Positions 16,062 through 25,243 are shown, counted from the first letter of the stretch. The stretch is DNA of 64,000 nucleotides from Bradyrhizobium sp. YR681 (GCF_000282615.1 NZ_AKIY01000206.1:1-64000); one strand, 5' to 3'. Notes: generated from the letters alone by a model not told the origin. Numbers and translations: made by a program.

Positions 16062-17222
16062 TCATTCGACCCGCGCCAGCACCGCGAGCTTGCGGATGCC
16101 CTTGTTGCGGTAGGCGTCGAGGAATGCGTAGTAATCCTTGAACGACACGCAACCGTTGGAGTCGCCGTTGGGCCCGAGCATGAAGGTGTGCGCGAGCAGG
16201 CCGTCGCGGCCGTAGATCGCACTCTCGCCGCCGACCGGGGTCAGGCGCAGCGCGGGCACGCCGTGGAACAGCGCCTCGCGCGGCTTCAGCGTGTAGATGT
16301 GCGGCGGCGTCACGCCGCGCATGCGGGTGCGCTGCGAGCGCGGATCGTCGAGATTGGAGCCGAGGCCGGAATGCGCCTCGAGCTTGGTGCCGTCGGGCAG
16401 ATAAACCGTCTTGGCGGTGATGTCGTAAACGGCCGTGTCGCGCTCATAGGGCGGCGCGCCGCCGAACATCGGGTTCTGCTCCTTCGGCGCGATCGAGGCG
16501 GTGACGCTGGCATCGGCGGAAGCATAGGCGAGCAGCCCGCCGGACGGCTCACGCTTGCCCCAGAGCTTTTCGACCATCGACGGACGCGGACCGGTGATCG
16601 ACATCACCGCGGCCTTGGCGCGATCGGCGAAGGATTTTGGCTTTGCCTCAGGCGCCGGGACGATCTCGGCCGGGTCGGCCGAAGCCAGCTGCACCGGCGC
16701 ATCAGCGCGCTTGGCCTTGGCCGCATCGGCGATCTTTTCAGTGACCTTGGCCGGGCTCAGCGGCTTCAGCGCTTCGGCGACCTTCGCGACGACGGTCGGC
16801 TTTGCGGCCTCCGCTGTCTTCGTCGCGGGCACGGCGCTCGCCGCATTCGACTCCACGCCTTGCGTGGCAGCCGCGGCAAAGCGCTCGTTGAACATCTCGC
16901 GCGAGATCGGGGCTGCGACCTGCAAGCGGTCGGGCAGCAGCGCAAAGGCTTCCTTGATGGCATCGCCCGCCTCGCGCAGCGCGACCCTGGGCGCGCGCTT
17001 GACCACGGGCTCGTCGTAGCCGGCGCTCCCGACGGACGGGTAGACGCTGGCGGCGAAGATGTTGTTGTAGACGGTCCAGCCGGCAAGCACGACGCAGCCG
17101 ATCACAGCCGCGCCAAGCACGTTTTGGGTGGTCATTTTCCGGGAAGGCTTCCGATGTGAATGCTTGCCAGGATTTTTGGGCTTTCGTGCCGCGTTACTCT
17201 GCGCAGCGATACTCGTACTCAT
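16062..17222 (-). CDS. DUF2778 (Tlde1-like) cell-wall enzyme with N-terminal membrane anchor
   Basis: 386 residues from ATG 17222; an ATG at 17294 is also open. Basic N terminus, one membrane segment (NVLGAAVIGCVVLAGWTVYN), a long Ala/Lys/Pro-rich spacer (about 90-270), then the DUF2778 domain from AVYDITAKTVYLPDG. Conserved GLGSNLDDP, RGVTPPHIYTL and DSNGCVSFKDYY with the likely catalytic Cys are present. The family resembles L,D-transpeptidases, and in some bacteria members are type VI effectors. Here the anchor and spacer suggest a resident peptidoglycan enzyme; no secretion or immunity gene is adjacent. Confidence 0.88.
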   Translation of the reverse strand: MSTSIAAQSNAARKPKNPGKHSHRKPSRKMTTQNVLGAAVIGCVVLAGWTVYNNIFAASVYPSVGSAGYDEPVVKRAPRVALREAGDAIKEAFALLPDRLQVAAPISREMFNERFAAAATQGVESNAASAVPATKTAEAAKPTVVAKVAEALKPLSPAKVTEKIADAAKAKRADAPVQLASADPAEIVPAPEAKPKSFADRAKAAVMSITGPRPSMVEKLWGKREPSGGLLAYASADASVTASIAPKEQNPMFGGAPPYERDTAVYDITAKTVYLPDGTKLEAHSGLGSNLDDPRSQRTRMRGVTPPHIYTLKPREALFHGVPALRLTPVGGESAIYGRDGLLAHTFMLGPNGDSNGCVSFKDYYAFLDAYRNKGIRKLAVLARVE

Positions 17223-17721
17223 TCGCCTTGCGTCCAGGACGGTGTCACTCAGTCCCCCTTCGAAGTGCCGCTGGTCACGATCCGGAACCAGCATTTCGCA
17301 GAGGGTCGGAGCGTCATTAAGGCGACTTTTAGTTAAATGCAGATTAAGTTCGGGCGGATGTAGGGCAACTCGTTAACGCTGTCTCATTCTGAGAAAAAAG
17401 CCCGCAGAACTACGGACTTAGACGCGTCTGTTAACCATAATTCTCGGCCGGTTTAGCACGCCGGCTGACGTCACCGGCCCGCTCTGTAAGGCCACCCAAC
17501 CAAGTCATTTTCGTGGTCTTCAATACCCGGACGATACCGGGGAAGCGTTGCGCGAGGCTGGTGCCCGACGACCCCTCAGTCGATGCTTCGCCTCTCCAGA
17601 TTGCGGAGCTAGAGAGGGGATAAGCAGTGCCTCCTGACTGAAAGTTGATCGCGCCGGACTAGAAAATGCCGCAGCGAGAAAATAGCTGCGAGGAGCGGCA
17701 CTTTTCAGCAGCCTCTGCGTG
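17223..17721. other. Intergenic region, no gene supported
   Basis: About 500 bases between the DUF2778 gene and the FecR gene. Lower GC around 17290-17450 suggests promoter DNA. A short minus-strand frame (17520-17783) has no family resemblance and is left out. Confidence 0.5.
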
Positions 17722-17739
17722 TGATACGGTACCGTATCA
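17722..17739. promoter_or_regulatory. Perfect 18-bp palindrome upstream of FecR-cyclase pair
   Basis: TGATACGGTACCGTATCA is fully self-complementary, 43 bases before the FecR-like start. It looks like the operator of a dimeric HTH regulator. No regulator gene is adjacent. Confidence 0.6.
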
Positions 17740-17781
17740 ACATCGCCTTGAACTGTGCCAAGCACGCAAACGGAGGCTGGC

Positions 17782-18306
17782 ATGAGAGGGATCGTGCGCG
17801 CCGGGCTTTTTGCTCTGGCGGGGTCGTTTTTGTTGATTGGATCTGCGATTGCTCAGCCTGCTGCCAATCTTGGCTGCACGGCATCGCCGTCGGCCGCGGG
17901 CACGCAAGTCTGGCGCTGCGACAACGGCATCACCATCGTTGCCGAAAGCGGTGCCAGATTTGAACTTAAGGACGCCAACCGCGACGGACATATAGACTCC
18001 GTCGAGTTGAGCAGCAAAGCGCTGCTGGTCGAGGTGCCCAGGAAGCCCGGCGGCAATCCCTTCAAGGTGCTGACGCCGCAGGCGATCGCCGCGGTGCGCG
18101 GCACCAAATGGGCAGTCGATGTCGCCGAGGCCAAGACCTCTGTCTTCGTGGCCGACGGCCGCGTCGGCGTCAGCCGCAGGAGCCGCGGTCGCGGCGTCGT
18201 GCTCGGACCAGGCGAAGGCGTCGATGTCGAGGCGACCGGTCCCCTGACCGTCAAGACATGGGGCCAGCCGCGCGTCGACGCGCTGATGGCGAGACTCGGT
18301 CAATAG
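17782..18306 (+). CDS. FecR-domain secreted protein
   Basis: 174 residues from ATG 17782, which has GGAGG 7 bases upstream. Signal peptide (AGLFALAGSFLLIGSAIAQP). FecR fold with the hallmark TPQAIAAVRGTKWAVDV followed by SVFVADGRVGV. Unlike sigma-regulator FecR it has no cytoplasmic part, so it is the stand-alone periplasmic type that is often next to CHASE2 cyclases. It lies 77 bases before one and is probably cotranscribed. Role likely sensory; ligand unknown. Confidence 0.87.
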   Translation: MRGIVRAGLFALAGSFLLIGSAIAQPAANLGCTASPSAAGTQVWRCDNGITIVAESGARFELKDANRDGHIDSVELSSKALLVEVPRKPGGNPFKVLTPQAIAAVRGTKWAVDVAEAKTSVFVADGRVGVSRRSRGRGVVLGPGEGVDVEATGPLTVKTWGQPRVDALMARLGQ

Positions 18307-18383
18307 CAAACCTGGCCAATAGGCCTGGACCATTTAAGGCCCGCGCAGCAAGGCCCGGGCGACAGAAAAGATTGCAGTACGGC

Positions 18384-20297
18384 ATGACTAGACGCGTTCA
18401 GATCCTGGTGGCACTCGTCCTCACCGCCCTGTGGGGCGCGGGCACCTATGCCGCTCATGCCAACGGTCACCTGCGCTTTCTCGACCGGCTCGAGGCGACG
18501 CTGACCGATTGGCGCACGCAAGTCCGCGGCGTGCAGGTTCCGCCCGATCTCGTCACCATCGTTGCGATTGACGACACCGTCGTCAAGCGCGGCGGCAGCT
18601 ATCCGCTGCCGCGCGCCGACCTCGCCCGGGTCGTCGACACCATCGTGCAGTTCAAGCCGAAAGTCGTCGCGATCGACCTGCTGCTGGTCGACCGCAGCGC
18701 CGCGATCGGCGACGCAACCCTCGCCAACACGCTGGCCACCGGTCCCATGGTGCTCGCCGCAGCGGCGATCTTCCCGTCCGCCAGCGAGACCGTCGAGCCC
18801 GGCAGTCATGGCGCCCTCGCCGCCCTGCCGCAAGCCGAGCGATTCCTGCAGCCGCTGCCTGCCTTCGCCGAACACGCCGAGGTGGGCGTCGTCAACGTCG
18901 CAACCGGACAGTCGGGCTCGCCGTTGTCGGTGCCGATGCTGTTCCGGACCCGCGACAAGGTCGAGCTGTCATTCCCCCTGCGCGTCGCAACGCGTGCGCT
19001 CGACAAGCCGCTGACGATCGCGCCCGACCATCTGATGCTCGGCGACCGCGCGGTGCCGACCGACAGCGACTTCGCGTTGCCGATCACCTATTACGGCCCG
19101 CGCCGCACCATCCGCACCGTCAGCGCGCAGAGCATTTTCGACGGCACGCTCAATCGCGCGGCGATCGAGAACCGCATCGTCGTGATCGGCGCCGCGGTCG
19201 CCGGCGGCGGCGACTTCTATCCGACACCATTCGACTCGCTCATGCCTGGTGTCGAGGTGATCGCGACCGCGATCACCCATATCGTTGCCGGCGACGGCAT
19301 CGTGCGCGACCGCAAGGTCCACATCGCCGACGCTTTCACCGCGATCCTGCTGCCGCTGCTGCTGGTCGGCCTGCTCGCCTGGCGGCGCAGCGCGCTCGGC
19401 ATCATGGCGGCAAGCGTGGTGATGATCGCCTGGGCCGGGTTCAACCTGTTCGCCTTCACGCACGGTGTCTGGCTGAATGCGGCGACCACGCTCGCCGCGG
19501 CGGTCCCGCCGGTGGTGGTGTTTGCCGGCGTGCAGCTGTGGGCGGGCGGCCGCCGCACGCAATATTTCGCTGCCAAGAGCCGGTCGCTCGCGCAATTCCA
19601 GGCCCCTGCGGTGCAGGAGTGGCTGGCACGCGATCCCGATTTCCTGTCCAAGCCTGTCCGGCAGGACGGTGCCGCCGTCTTCATCGACCTCTCCGGCTTC
19701 ACCGCGCTCAGCGAGAAGATCGATCCGGGCGAACTGCAGGACATTCTCGAGGCGTTCCACGTGCTGATCGACAAGACCGCGGTCGATTGCGGCGGCATGA
19801 TCACCAGCTTTCTCGGCGATGGCGCGATGATCCTGTTCGGCCTGCCACGCGCAATGCCCGATGACGCGGCGCGCGCGCTGAAATGTTCGATCGACCTGCA
19901 CCGCAGCGCGGAGCGCTGGATCGCGTCATTGCCATCGGAGATCGGCAGCCAGCTGGGCTTCAAGATCGGGGCGCATTTCGGCCCGATCGTCGCCTCTCGT
20001 CTCGGCGAGAGCCACCAGCACATCACGGCGAACGGCGACACCGTCAACGTCGCGAGTCGGCTGATGGAGGTCGCCGCCCAGAACAATGCGCGAGTGGCGC
20101 TCACCGACACGCTGCTGGACGCGGCCGACTTCCAGGGCGCACCCGACGGCATCCTGACAGGCCCCCTGCTGACGCAGGTCCGCGGTCGCTCCGGCGTCGT
20201 GACGGTGTGGTTCTGGCGCGACCTCTATCGCGCTTCCGGCGGCGGCGAGCGATCCAGCACATCGCCCTTGGCGCCTTCGAGCAGATCGATACCGTAG
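18384..20297 (+). CDS. CHASE2 sensor / class III adenylate-guanylate cyclase
   Basis: 637 residues from ATG 18384. N-terminal helix, extracytoplasmic CHASE2 domain (about 30-300, including VTIVAIDDTVVKRGG and KVVAIDLLLVD), three membrane helices (about 305-385), then a cyclase domain with metal Asp in VFIDLSGFTALSE and FLGDGAMILFG and transition-state residues in GDTVNVASRL. Makes a cyclic nucleotide from an envelope signal. Its last 73 bases overlap the convergent glycosyltransferase gene. Confidence 0.93.
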   Translation: MTRRVQILVALVLTALWGAGTYAAHANGHLRFLDRLEATLTDWRTQVRGVQVPPDLVTIVAIDDTVVKRGGSYPLPRADLARVVDTIVQFKPKVVAIDLLLVDRSAAIGDATLANTLATGPMVLAAAAIFPSASETVEPGSHGALAALPQAERFLQPLPAFAEHAEVGVVNVATGQSGSPLSVPMLFRTRDKVELSFPLRVATRALDKPLTIAPDHLMLGDRAVPTDSDFALPITYYGPRRTIRTVSAQSIFDGTLNRAAIENRIVVIGAAVAGGGDFYPTPFDSLMPGVEVIATAITHIVAGDGIVRDRKVHIADAFTAILLPLLLVGLLAWRRSALGIMAASVVMIAWAGFNLFAFTHGVWLNAATTLAAAVPPVVVFAGVQLWAGGRRTQYFAAKSRSLAQFQAPAVQEWLARDPDFLSKPVRQDGAAVFIDLSGFTALSEKIDPGELQDILEAFHVLIDKTAVDCGGMITSFLGDGAMILFGLPRAMPDDAARALKCSIDLHRSAERWIASLPSEIGSQLGFKIGAHFGPIVASRLGESHQHITANGDTVNVASRLMEVAAQNNARVALTDTLLDAADFQGAPDGILTGPLLTQVRGRSGVVTVWFWRDLYRASGGGERSSTSPLAPSSRSIP

Positions 20298-21727
20298 GTC
20301 TCGACCACGAGCGGCCCGCGCTTGCGCTGGAATTGCGCGACCTGCGTCGCCTTCGCAAAAAGGGCGTTGACGTCCGGATGGCCGTCGGGACGCAGCTCGT
20401 CGACATAGATCAGCTTGCCCGCGAGCAATTTGGGATCCGGCTCGGGCATGTTGACCCAGCGGATGCGCTGGTTCTGCTGCACCACGCAGGTTCCGCGCGG
20501 CAGATAGAAGGCGAGCCAACCGGTGGTGCCGTAATCCGGCGCAAGCACGCAGGTCGCACCATTGCGCGCGCGCACGGCTTCGATCTCGGCGGCGAGCTCG
20601 CGCCAGCCGACGCCGACGCTGCGCACGGTCGCGTCGCGGCGGTAGCCGGACAGCCAGCCGGTATTGGCCTGCACGATGAGGGCTGCAAACATCACGATGC
20701 CCACGGGCGCGGCCCAGCGCAGGCAGAAATCCACCAGGCGGCGCGCGCGCGGCTGCCACTGCACGAGGTTGGCGGCAGCGGCCGCGGCGACGACGAAGGG
20801 CGGGTAGACCGGCGCGAACCAGTTGGCCTCGACGCGCGCATGCAGCGAATGCCAGACGAAATAGGCGACGATGGTCCAGAACAGCGTCTCGATCAGCACG
20901 CGCGAGGCCAGCGCGCCGGCCCGGCGCCAGGTCAGCGCGTGCAGCCCCATCGCGCCGAGGATGAAGACCAGCGGGGTTGCGAACGCAATCTGGGTCGGGA
21001 TCAGCTCGGCGATGAAGACCGGGCGGAAGTCCTCGATCTTGGCGCGGCCGAGCTGCTTTGCGAACGAGACCCATTGATGATCCGCGTTCCAGAGGATCAC
21101 CGGGGAGAACAGCGCGAGCGCAACGAGGCCGCCGAGATAAGGCCAGGGCGAGAGAAACCAGCGCCGCAGTTTCGGCACGGACGCAAGCCAGATCAGGATC
21201 GCGGCGCCGAAGAACATCGCGGTGTATTTCGACAGCAGCGCCGCGCCGACGGCGGCGCCGACAGCCAGCCACCAGACGCCGCGGCCGGTCTCCAGGACCT
21301 TGGCGAGGAAGAACAGCACGAAGCTGGAGGCCACCAGCAGCGGCGCATCGGGCGTCACGATCAGCGTGCCGACCGAGGCCATCATGGTCACGTTGAGCAG
21401 AATGGCGCTGGTCGCCGCCACACGCGCGCCGCCGAACAGGATCGCGGCGGAGCGGTAGATCGCGTAGCTCATCGGCAGCGCGAGCAGAATCGAGAACAAT
21501 CGCACGCCGAGCTCGGTGTCGCCGGCGATCATGGTGCCGGCGCGGATGACGTAGGCCACCATCGGCGGATGATCGTAGTAACCTCCCGCGAGGTTCTTCG
21601 ACCACATCCAGTAATAGGCTTCGTCGAAAGTGATCGGCGTGAAGGCCGCCGCGACGAGCCGCAAGGCCACCAGCGCCAGGATCACCAGCGCGGTATTGCG
21701 GACGATCCGCGCGTCAGCCCCGCCCAT
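20225..21727 (-). CDS. GT39-family membrane glycosyltransferase (ArnT/PMT-like)
   Basis: 500 residues, about 10-12 membrane helices. N-terminal periplasmic-loop motif FDEAYYWMWSKNLAGGYYDH with the catalytic acidic pair and HPP, typical of dolichyl/undecaprenyl-phosphate sugar-dependent transferases. C-terminal 120 residues form a soluble periplasmic domain. The gene just upstream encodes a Dpm1-like synthase fused to GtrA, so that protein probably makes the lipid-linked sugar that this one transfers to an envelope acceptor. Confidence 0.92.
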   Translation of the reverse strand: MGGADARIVRNTALVILALVALRLVAAAFTPITFDEAYYWMWSKNLAGGYYDHPPMVAYVIRAGTMIAGDTELGVRLFSILLALPMSYAIYRSAAILFGGARVAATSAILLNVTMMASVGTLIVTPDAPLLVASSFVLFFLAKVLETGRGVWWLAVGAAVGAALLSKYTAMFFGAAILIWLASVPKLRRWFLSPWPYLGGLVALALFSPVILWNADHQWVSFAKQLGRAKIEDFRPVFIAELIPTQIAFATPLVFILGAMGLHALTWRRAGALASRVLIETLFWTIVAYFVWHSLHARVEANWFAPVYPPFVVAAAAAANLVQWQPRARRLVDFCLRWAAPVGIVMFAALIVQANTGWLSGYRRDATVRSVGVGWRELAAEIEAVRARNGATCVLAPDYGTTGWLAFYLPRGTCVVQQNQRIRWVNMPEPDPKLLAGKLIYVDELRPDGHPDVNALFAKATQVAQFQRKRGPLVVETYGIDLLEGAKGDVLDRSPPPEAR

Positions 21728-21745
21728 GACGGTTTCCTTGCCGCG

Positions 21746-22879
21746 CTATTTCTTGCGCCAGACGAACAGTCCGGACATCGCGTAATTCCACACCACGCCC
21801 ATCAGCGCGCCGGCCATGCCGGCCAGCCACCAGATCGGCTCCTGGTCGTAGACCGAGAAGGCGACGCCGACATTGGCGAGCAGGCCGACGCTGCACACGA
21901 TGTAGAACGCGATCAGGCCGCGCAGCAGCGCAAAGCCCTTCAGCCGCTGGTCGCGATAGGTGAAGAAGTTGTTGAGCACGAAATTGCTGGTCATGGCGAC
22001 GATCGCGCCGGCGGCCTGCGCCTCCGCGAACGGCACCTTGAACAGCTGAAGGGCGATGAACAGCGTGGTGAGATGCACCAACAGGCCGATGCCGCCGACC
22101 ATGGCGAACAGGATGAAGCGCAGCGAGACGGCGTCATTGGTGAACTTCGCCAACACCAGGCCGAGAAAGTCCAGCGCGACCATGGAATCGAGCTTGCTCT
22201 CGCCGTGCTGGCGCTCGCCGAAGGTGTAGGGAATTTCCACGGCGCGCAAGGTGCCGTTCGCGCTGGCGACGAGGTCGAGCAGGATCTTGAAGCCGTGCAC
22301 CGACAGTTTTGGCGCAAGCTGCTCGAAACGATCGCGGCGGATCATGAAGAAGCCGCTCATGGGATCGGCGATCTCGACCCGCAGCGCCTTCCTGGCGAGT
22401 TCGGTCGCGAGCGCGCTGGCGCCGGCGCGCTGCTTGTTGAAACCTTCGCTCTTGTAGCCCTCGATGTAGCGGCTGCCGACCACGAGGTCGGCCTGGTCGC
22501 TCGCGAGCAGCAACAGCATCTTCGGCAGCTGCGTTTCGTCATGCTGGAGGTCGGCGTCGATCACGGCCGCATAGGGCGCGCTGGAGGCCAGGATGCCCTC
22601 GATGCAGGCCCCCGACAGGCCACGGCGGCCGATGCGGCGGACACAGCGCACGCGGCTGTCGCGCTGCGCCAGCTCGCGCACCACGTCCCAGGTGCCGTCG
22701 GGCGAATTGTCGTCGACGAACACGACCTCCCAGGCGACATTGACGAGCGTCGCCTCCAGCCGCCGGTACAGCACCGTGACGTTGTCGCGCTCGTTGAAGG
22801 TCGGGACGATGACCGACAGTTCCGGCCCCTCTTGAGCCTGGGACGGATTGTCGGAGCCCGGTCTGATCGCTTCATTCAT
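21746..22879 (-). CDS. Polyprenyl-phosphate sugar synthase: GT2 (Dpm1-like) fused to GtrA
   Basis: 377 residues from ATG 22879. GT2 domain (about 20-245): LSVIVPTFNERDNV, FVDDNSPDGTWD, the DADLQHDE metal motif and DPMSGFFMIRRD. C-terminal GtrA-type domain with four helices (about 250-375) that may flip the lipid-linked sugar. Transfers a hexose from NDP-sugar to polyprenyl phosphate at the inner membrane. It is 18 bases before the GT39 gene. Confidence 0.93.
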   Translation of the reverse strand: MNEAIRPGSDNPSQAQEGPELSVIVPTFNERDNVTVLYRRLEATLVNVAWEVVFVDDNSPDGTWDVVRELAQRDSRVRCVRRIGRRGLSGACIEGILASSAPYAAVIDADLQHDETQLPKMLLLLASDQADLVVGSRYIEGYKSEGFNKQRAGASALATELARKALRVEIADPMSGFFMIRRDRFEQLAPKLSVHGFKILLDLVASANGTLRAVEIPYTFGERQHGESKLDSMVALDFLGLVLAKFTNDAVSLRFILFAMVGGIGLLVHLTTLFIALQLFKVPFAEAQAAGAIVAMTSNFVLNNFFTYRDQRLKGFALLRGLIAFYIVCSVGLLANVGVAFSVYDQEPIWWLAGMAGALMGVVWNYAMSGLFVWRKK

Positions 22880-23139
22880 GACGGCAGCGTATATCCGCCG
22901 CGTCCTGCGCTGCCAAGTTCTTGCGCCACAAAGCCGGCGTTCTCTGGGGAACGGCCCAAAAAGGGGCCTGAAATGCAAACGACCCCGGAACAACGGGCGC
23001 GCGTACATCCGGCGCAGCCTGAGCTATCCCAAGGTCGTCCCAGCAACGGAGATTGTCACTCAACGTTACCGTTAAAGGCTAGATGGGAGCGGCAAAGCCG
23101 CTTTGCAAGGGGCAAAGGCCGCCTTTTTTCGGCCCCTGG

Positions 23140-23340
23140 CTAGTTCGGGACTTCCTTGATCACGGGGCCTCGGGGCGCGGGCGCGACGGGGGCTATGGGC
23201 GCCGCAGCAGGCGGCGCCTCGACCTTCGCCGGCTTGGGCGGCTTGCCGTACTGGCCGATCGGCCCCAGGACGACGGCAACCGCCAGCACGAACGCCGCGA
23301 CGACCGCGCCCAGAATGCCACCCACCGACTCAGACGACAT
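23140..23340 (-). CDS. Small single-span membrane protein, Pro/Ala-rich tail
   Basis: 66 residues. One membrane helix (GGILGAVVAAFVLAVAVVLG, about 7-26) then a Pro/Ala-rich segment ending VIKEVPN. An AGG-containing site precedes the ATG. No domain recognised. Small proteins of this design are common in rhizobia. A real gene is likely given coding bias, but its function is unknown. Confidence 0.65.
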   Translation of the reverse strand: MSSESVGGILGAVVAAFVLAVAVVLGPIGQYGKPPKPAKVEAPPAAAPIAPVAPAPRGPVIKEVPN

Positions 23341-23428
23341 GGAAACCTATCCCCGCTGCAGATTGGCCCAGTGATACCATGGATGCGCGCGGCGCCGGAA
23401 GGGCTCCCGGACGGCAACGGTGCAGGGT

Positions 23429-23821
23429 CTATTTCTGCGGCGGCCTGTGCTTGACGAAAGCCGTCACGATGTCCTTCTGCGCCGACTCGACCGCTCTGTT
23501 CGCGGTCGCGAGATGGGCGCCGGCATCGATGTTCGGGTATTGCGTGGTGAGATAGTCGAGCAGCGCCACCCGGTAATATTGCCGCTCCGACGGACAGGCT
23601 CCCGCCACCGAGCGGCCAAAGTCCTGCTCCGAGAGGCCCTGGTTAGAGTCGCGCGAATATTCCCGGGCCAGGCAATGCCAGTAGTCGTCGCGCCCCTGCA
23701 TGGCCTGCTTCTGCGCGCCCTTCGCGCCATCCTTGGCATCGTCATCGTCCGCCATGACGGAACATGTCATGGCAGCAGATGTCATCATCACGAGCACCGC
23801 TCCCACCATCAGCATCCGCAT
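23429..23821 (-). CDS. Small secreted protein of unknown function
   Basis: 130 residues from ATG 23821, with AGGAG 7 bases upstream; the longer upstream frame is ignored. Signal peptide (MLMVGAVLVMMTSAAMTCSVMA) then an acidic start DDDDAKDG. The mature part has a Cys pair (YWHCLA and GACPSE) that could form a disulfide and is mainly helical. No family recognised. Divergent from the DUF72 gene. Confidence 0.75.
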   Translation of the reverse strand: MRMLMVGAVLVMMTSAAMTCSVMADDDDAKDGAKGAQKQAMQGRDDYWHCLAREYSRDSNQGLSEQDFGRSVAGACPSERQYYRVALLDYLTTQYPNIDAGAHLATANRAVESAQKDIVTAFVKHRPPQK

Positions 23822-23940
23822 CTTGTTCTCCTGTTTGTGCAGATTTCCTGGTGAGCTTAAACGGGACTTGGCAACTGGCCAATCACAACTCGTTTGATTA
23901 GGATGACGCCTCTCCCCTCCCCGACGATGCGAGATCCTCC

Positions 23941-24762
23941 GTGGCCAAAGCAAAAACCGCGTCCAAAAAATCCGGCAACATCTTCATCGGCATCGGCGGC
24001 TGGACCTTCGAGCCCTGGCGCGGCGTGTTCTATCCGGAGAAGCTGACGCAGGCGAAGGAGCTGTCCTACGCCGCCTCCAAGCTGACCTCGATCGAGATCA
24101 ACGGCACCTACTATGGCTCGCAGAAGCCGGAGAGCTTTCGCAAATGGGCGAGCGAGGTGCCGGAAGGTTTTGTCTTTTCGGTGAAGGGCCCGCGCTTCGC
24201 CACCAACCGCCGCGTGCTCGCCGAGGCCGGCGATTCCATCAAGCGGTTCTATGATTCCGGCGTGCTGGAGCTGGGCGACCATCTCGGCCCCGTGCTGTGG
24301 CAATTCGCGCCGACCAAGAAGTTCGACGGCGCCGATTTCGGCAAGTTCCTCGAGCTGTTGCCGCGCAAGCTGGAGGGGCGCGCGCTGCGCCATGTGGTGG
24401 AAGTCCGCCATGACAGTTTCTGCACGCCCGATTTCATCGCGCTGGTCCGCGAATTCGAGACGCCCGTCGTGTTCGCCGAGCACGGCAAATATCCCGCCAT
24501 CGCCGACGTCGCCGGCGATTTCGTCTATGCCCGTCTCCAGAAGGGCAATGACGAGATCAAGACCTGCTATCCGCCCAAGCAGCTCGATGCCTGGGCCGGG
24601 CGCATCCAGGCCTGGGCGGAGGGCGGCGAGCCCGACGATTTGCCGAAGGTCGACAAGGCCAAGCCGAAGAAGGCGCCGCGCGACGTGTTCGCCTACGTCA
24701 TCCACGAAGGCAAGGTGCGCGCACCGCACGGCGCCATGGAGCTGATCGCGCGGGTGAGTTGA
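23941..24762 (+). CDS. DUF72 (YecE-like) TIM-barrel protein
   Basis: 273 residues, GTG start. FIGIGGWTFEPWRGVFYPEK, SIEINGTYYGSQKPESF and the HVVEVRHDSF strand are DUF72 hallmarks. Fold is a TIM barrel; the biochemical role is unsettled. It is followed 8 bases later by a DUF488 gene; the two families often pair, which suggests a shared job, possibly in nucleic-acid metabolism or repair (inference). Confidence 0.92.
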   Translation: MAKAKTASKKSGNIFIGIGGWTFEPWRGVFYPEKLTQAKELSYAASKLTSIEINGTYYGSQKPESFRKWASEVPEGFVFSVKGPRFATNRRVLAEAGDSIKRFYDSGVLELGDHLGPVLWQFAPTKKFDGADFGKFLELLPRKLEGRALRHVVEVRHDSFCTPDFIALVREFETPVVFAEHGKYPAIADVAGDFVYARLQKGNDEIKTCYPPKQLDAWAGRIQAWAEGGEPDDLPKVDKAKPKKAPRDVFAYVIHEGKVRAPHGAMELIARVS

Positions 24763-24770
24763 GGTGTCCT

Positions 24771-25232
24771 ATGGCCAAGGCGAAAAAGCTCTTCACCATC
24801 GGTTATGAGCAGACCCCACCCAAGGCCGTGCTCGACGAGCTCGAGCAGGCCGGCGTCAAGCTCGTGGTCGACGTGCGCGCGGTGACGTCATCGCGCCGGC
24901 CCGGCTTTTCCAAGAAACAGCTGTCCGCGGGACTCGACGAGCGCGGCATCGCCTATGTCCACCTCGCCGCCCTCGGCACGCCCAGGGAAGGCCGCCTCGC
25001 CGCGCGCAGCGGTCAGTACGACGTGCTGGAGAAGATCTATTCAAGGCACCTGAAGACGCCGCAGGCGCGCGAAGAGATGGACGAGCTCTCGGCGCTGGTG
25101 AAGAAGGCCGGCCCCGTGTGCCTGCTCTGCTACGAGCGCGACCACACAAACTGCCACCGCCAGATGATCGCGGAGATCATCGAGGAGCGCGACGGGGTCG
25201 TGGTGAGGAATTTGGCGGGGCGGCAGGTCTAA
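24771..25232 (+). CDS. DUF488 family protein
   Basis: 153 residues from ATG 24771. Begins KKLFTIGYEQTPPKAVLDEL and has VVDVRAVTSSRRPGFSKKQL and the family CYERDHTNCHR motif, a possible metal or substrate site. Function unknown; operon partner of the DUF72 gene. Confidence 0.92.
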   Translation: MAKAKKLFTIGYEQTPPKAVLDELEQAGVKLVVDVRAVTSSRRPGFSKKQLSAGLDERGIAYVHLAALGTPREGRLAARSGQYDVLEKIYSRHLKTPQAREEMDELSALVKKAGPVCLLCYERDHTNCHRQMIAEIIEERDGVVVRNLAGRQV

Positions 25233-25243
25233 ACGACTCTCGC

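Noticed and set aside
16062..17222. Type VI secretion effector-immunity pair
   Set aside because: No type VI component or immunity-like small gene lies near, and the protein has a membrane anchor.
17520..17783. 87-residue minus-strand frame in the 500-base gap
   Set aside because: No hydrophobic or domain pattern, and it overlaps the FecR promoter palindrome.
17782..18306. FecR-FecI iron-sigma system
   Set aside because: No sigma factor or TonB receptor gene is adjacent, and the protein lacks the cytoplasmic anti-sigma part.
19883..23143. 1086-residue plus-strand open frame
   Set aside because: Shadow of the GT39 and GT2/GtrA genes in high-GC DNA; Arg/Asp/His-rich with no domain.
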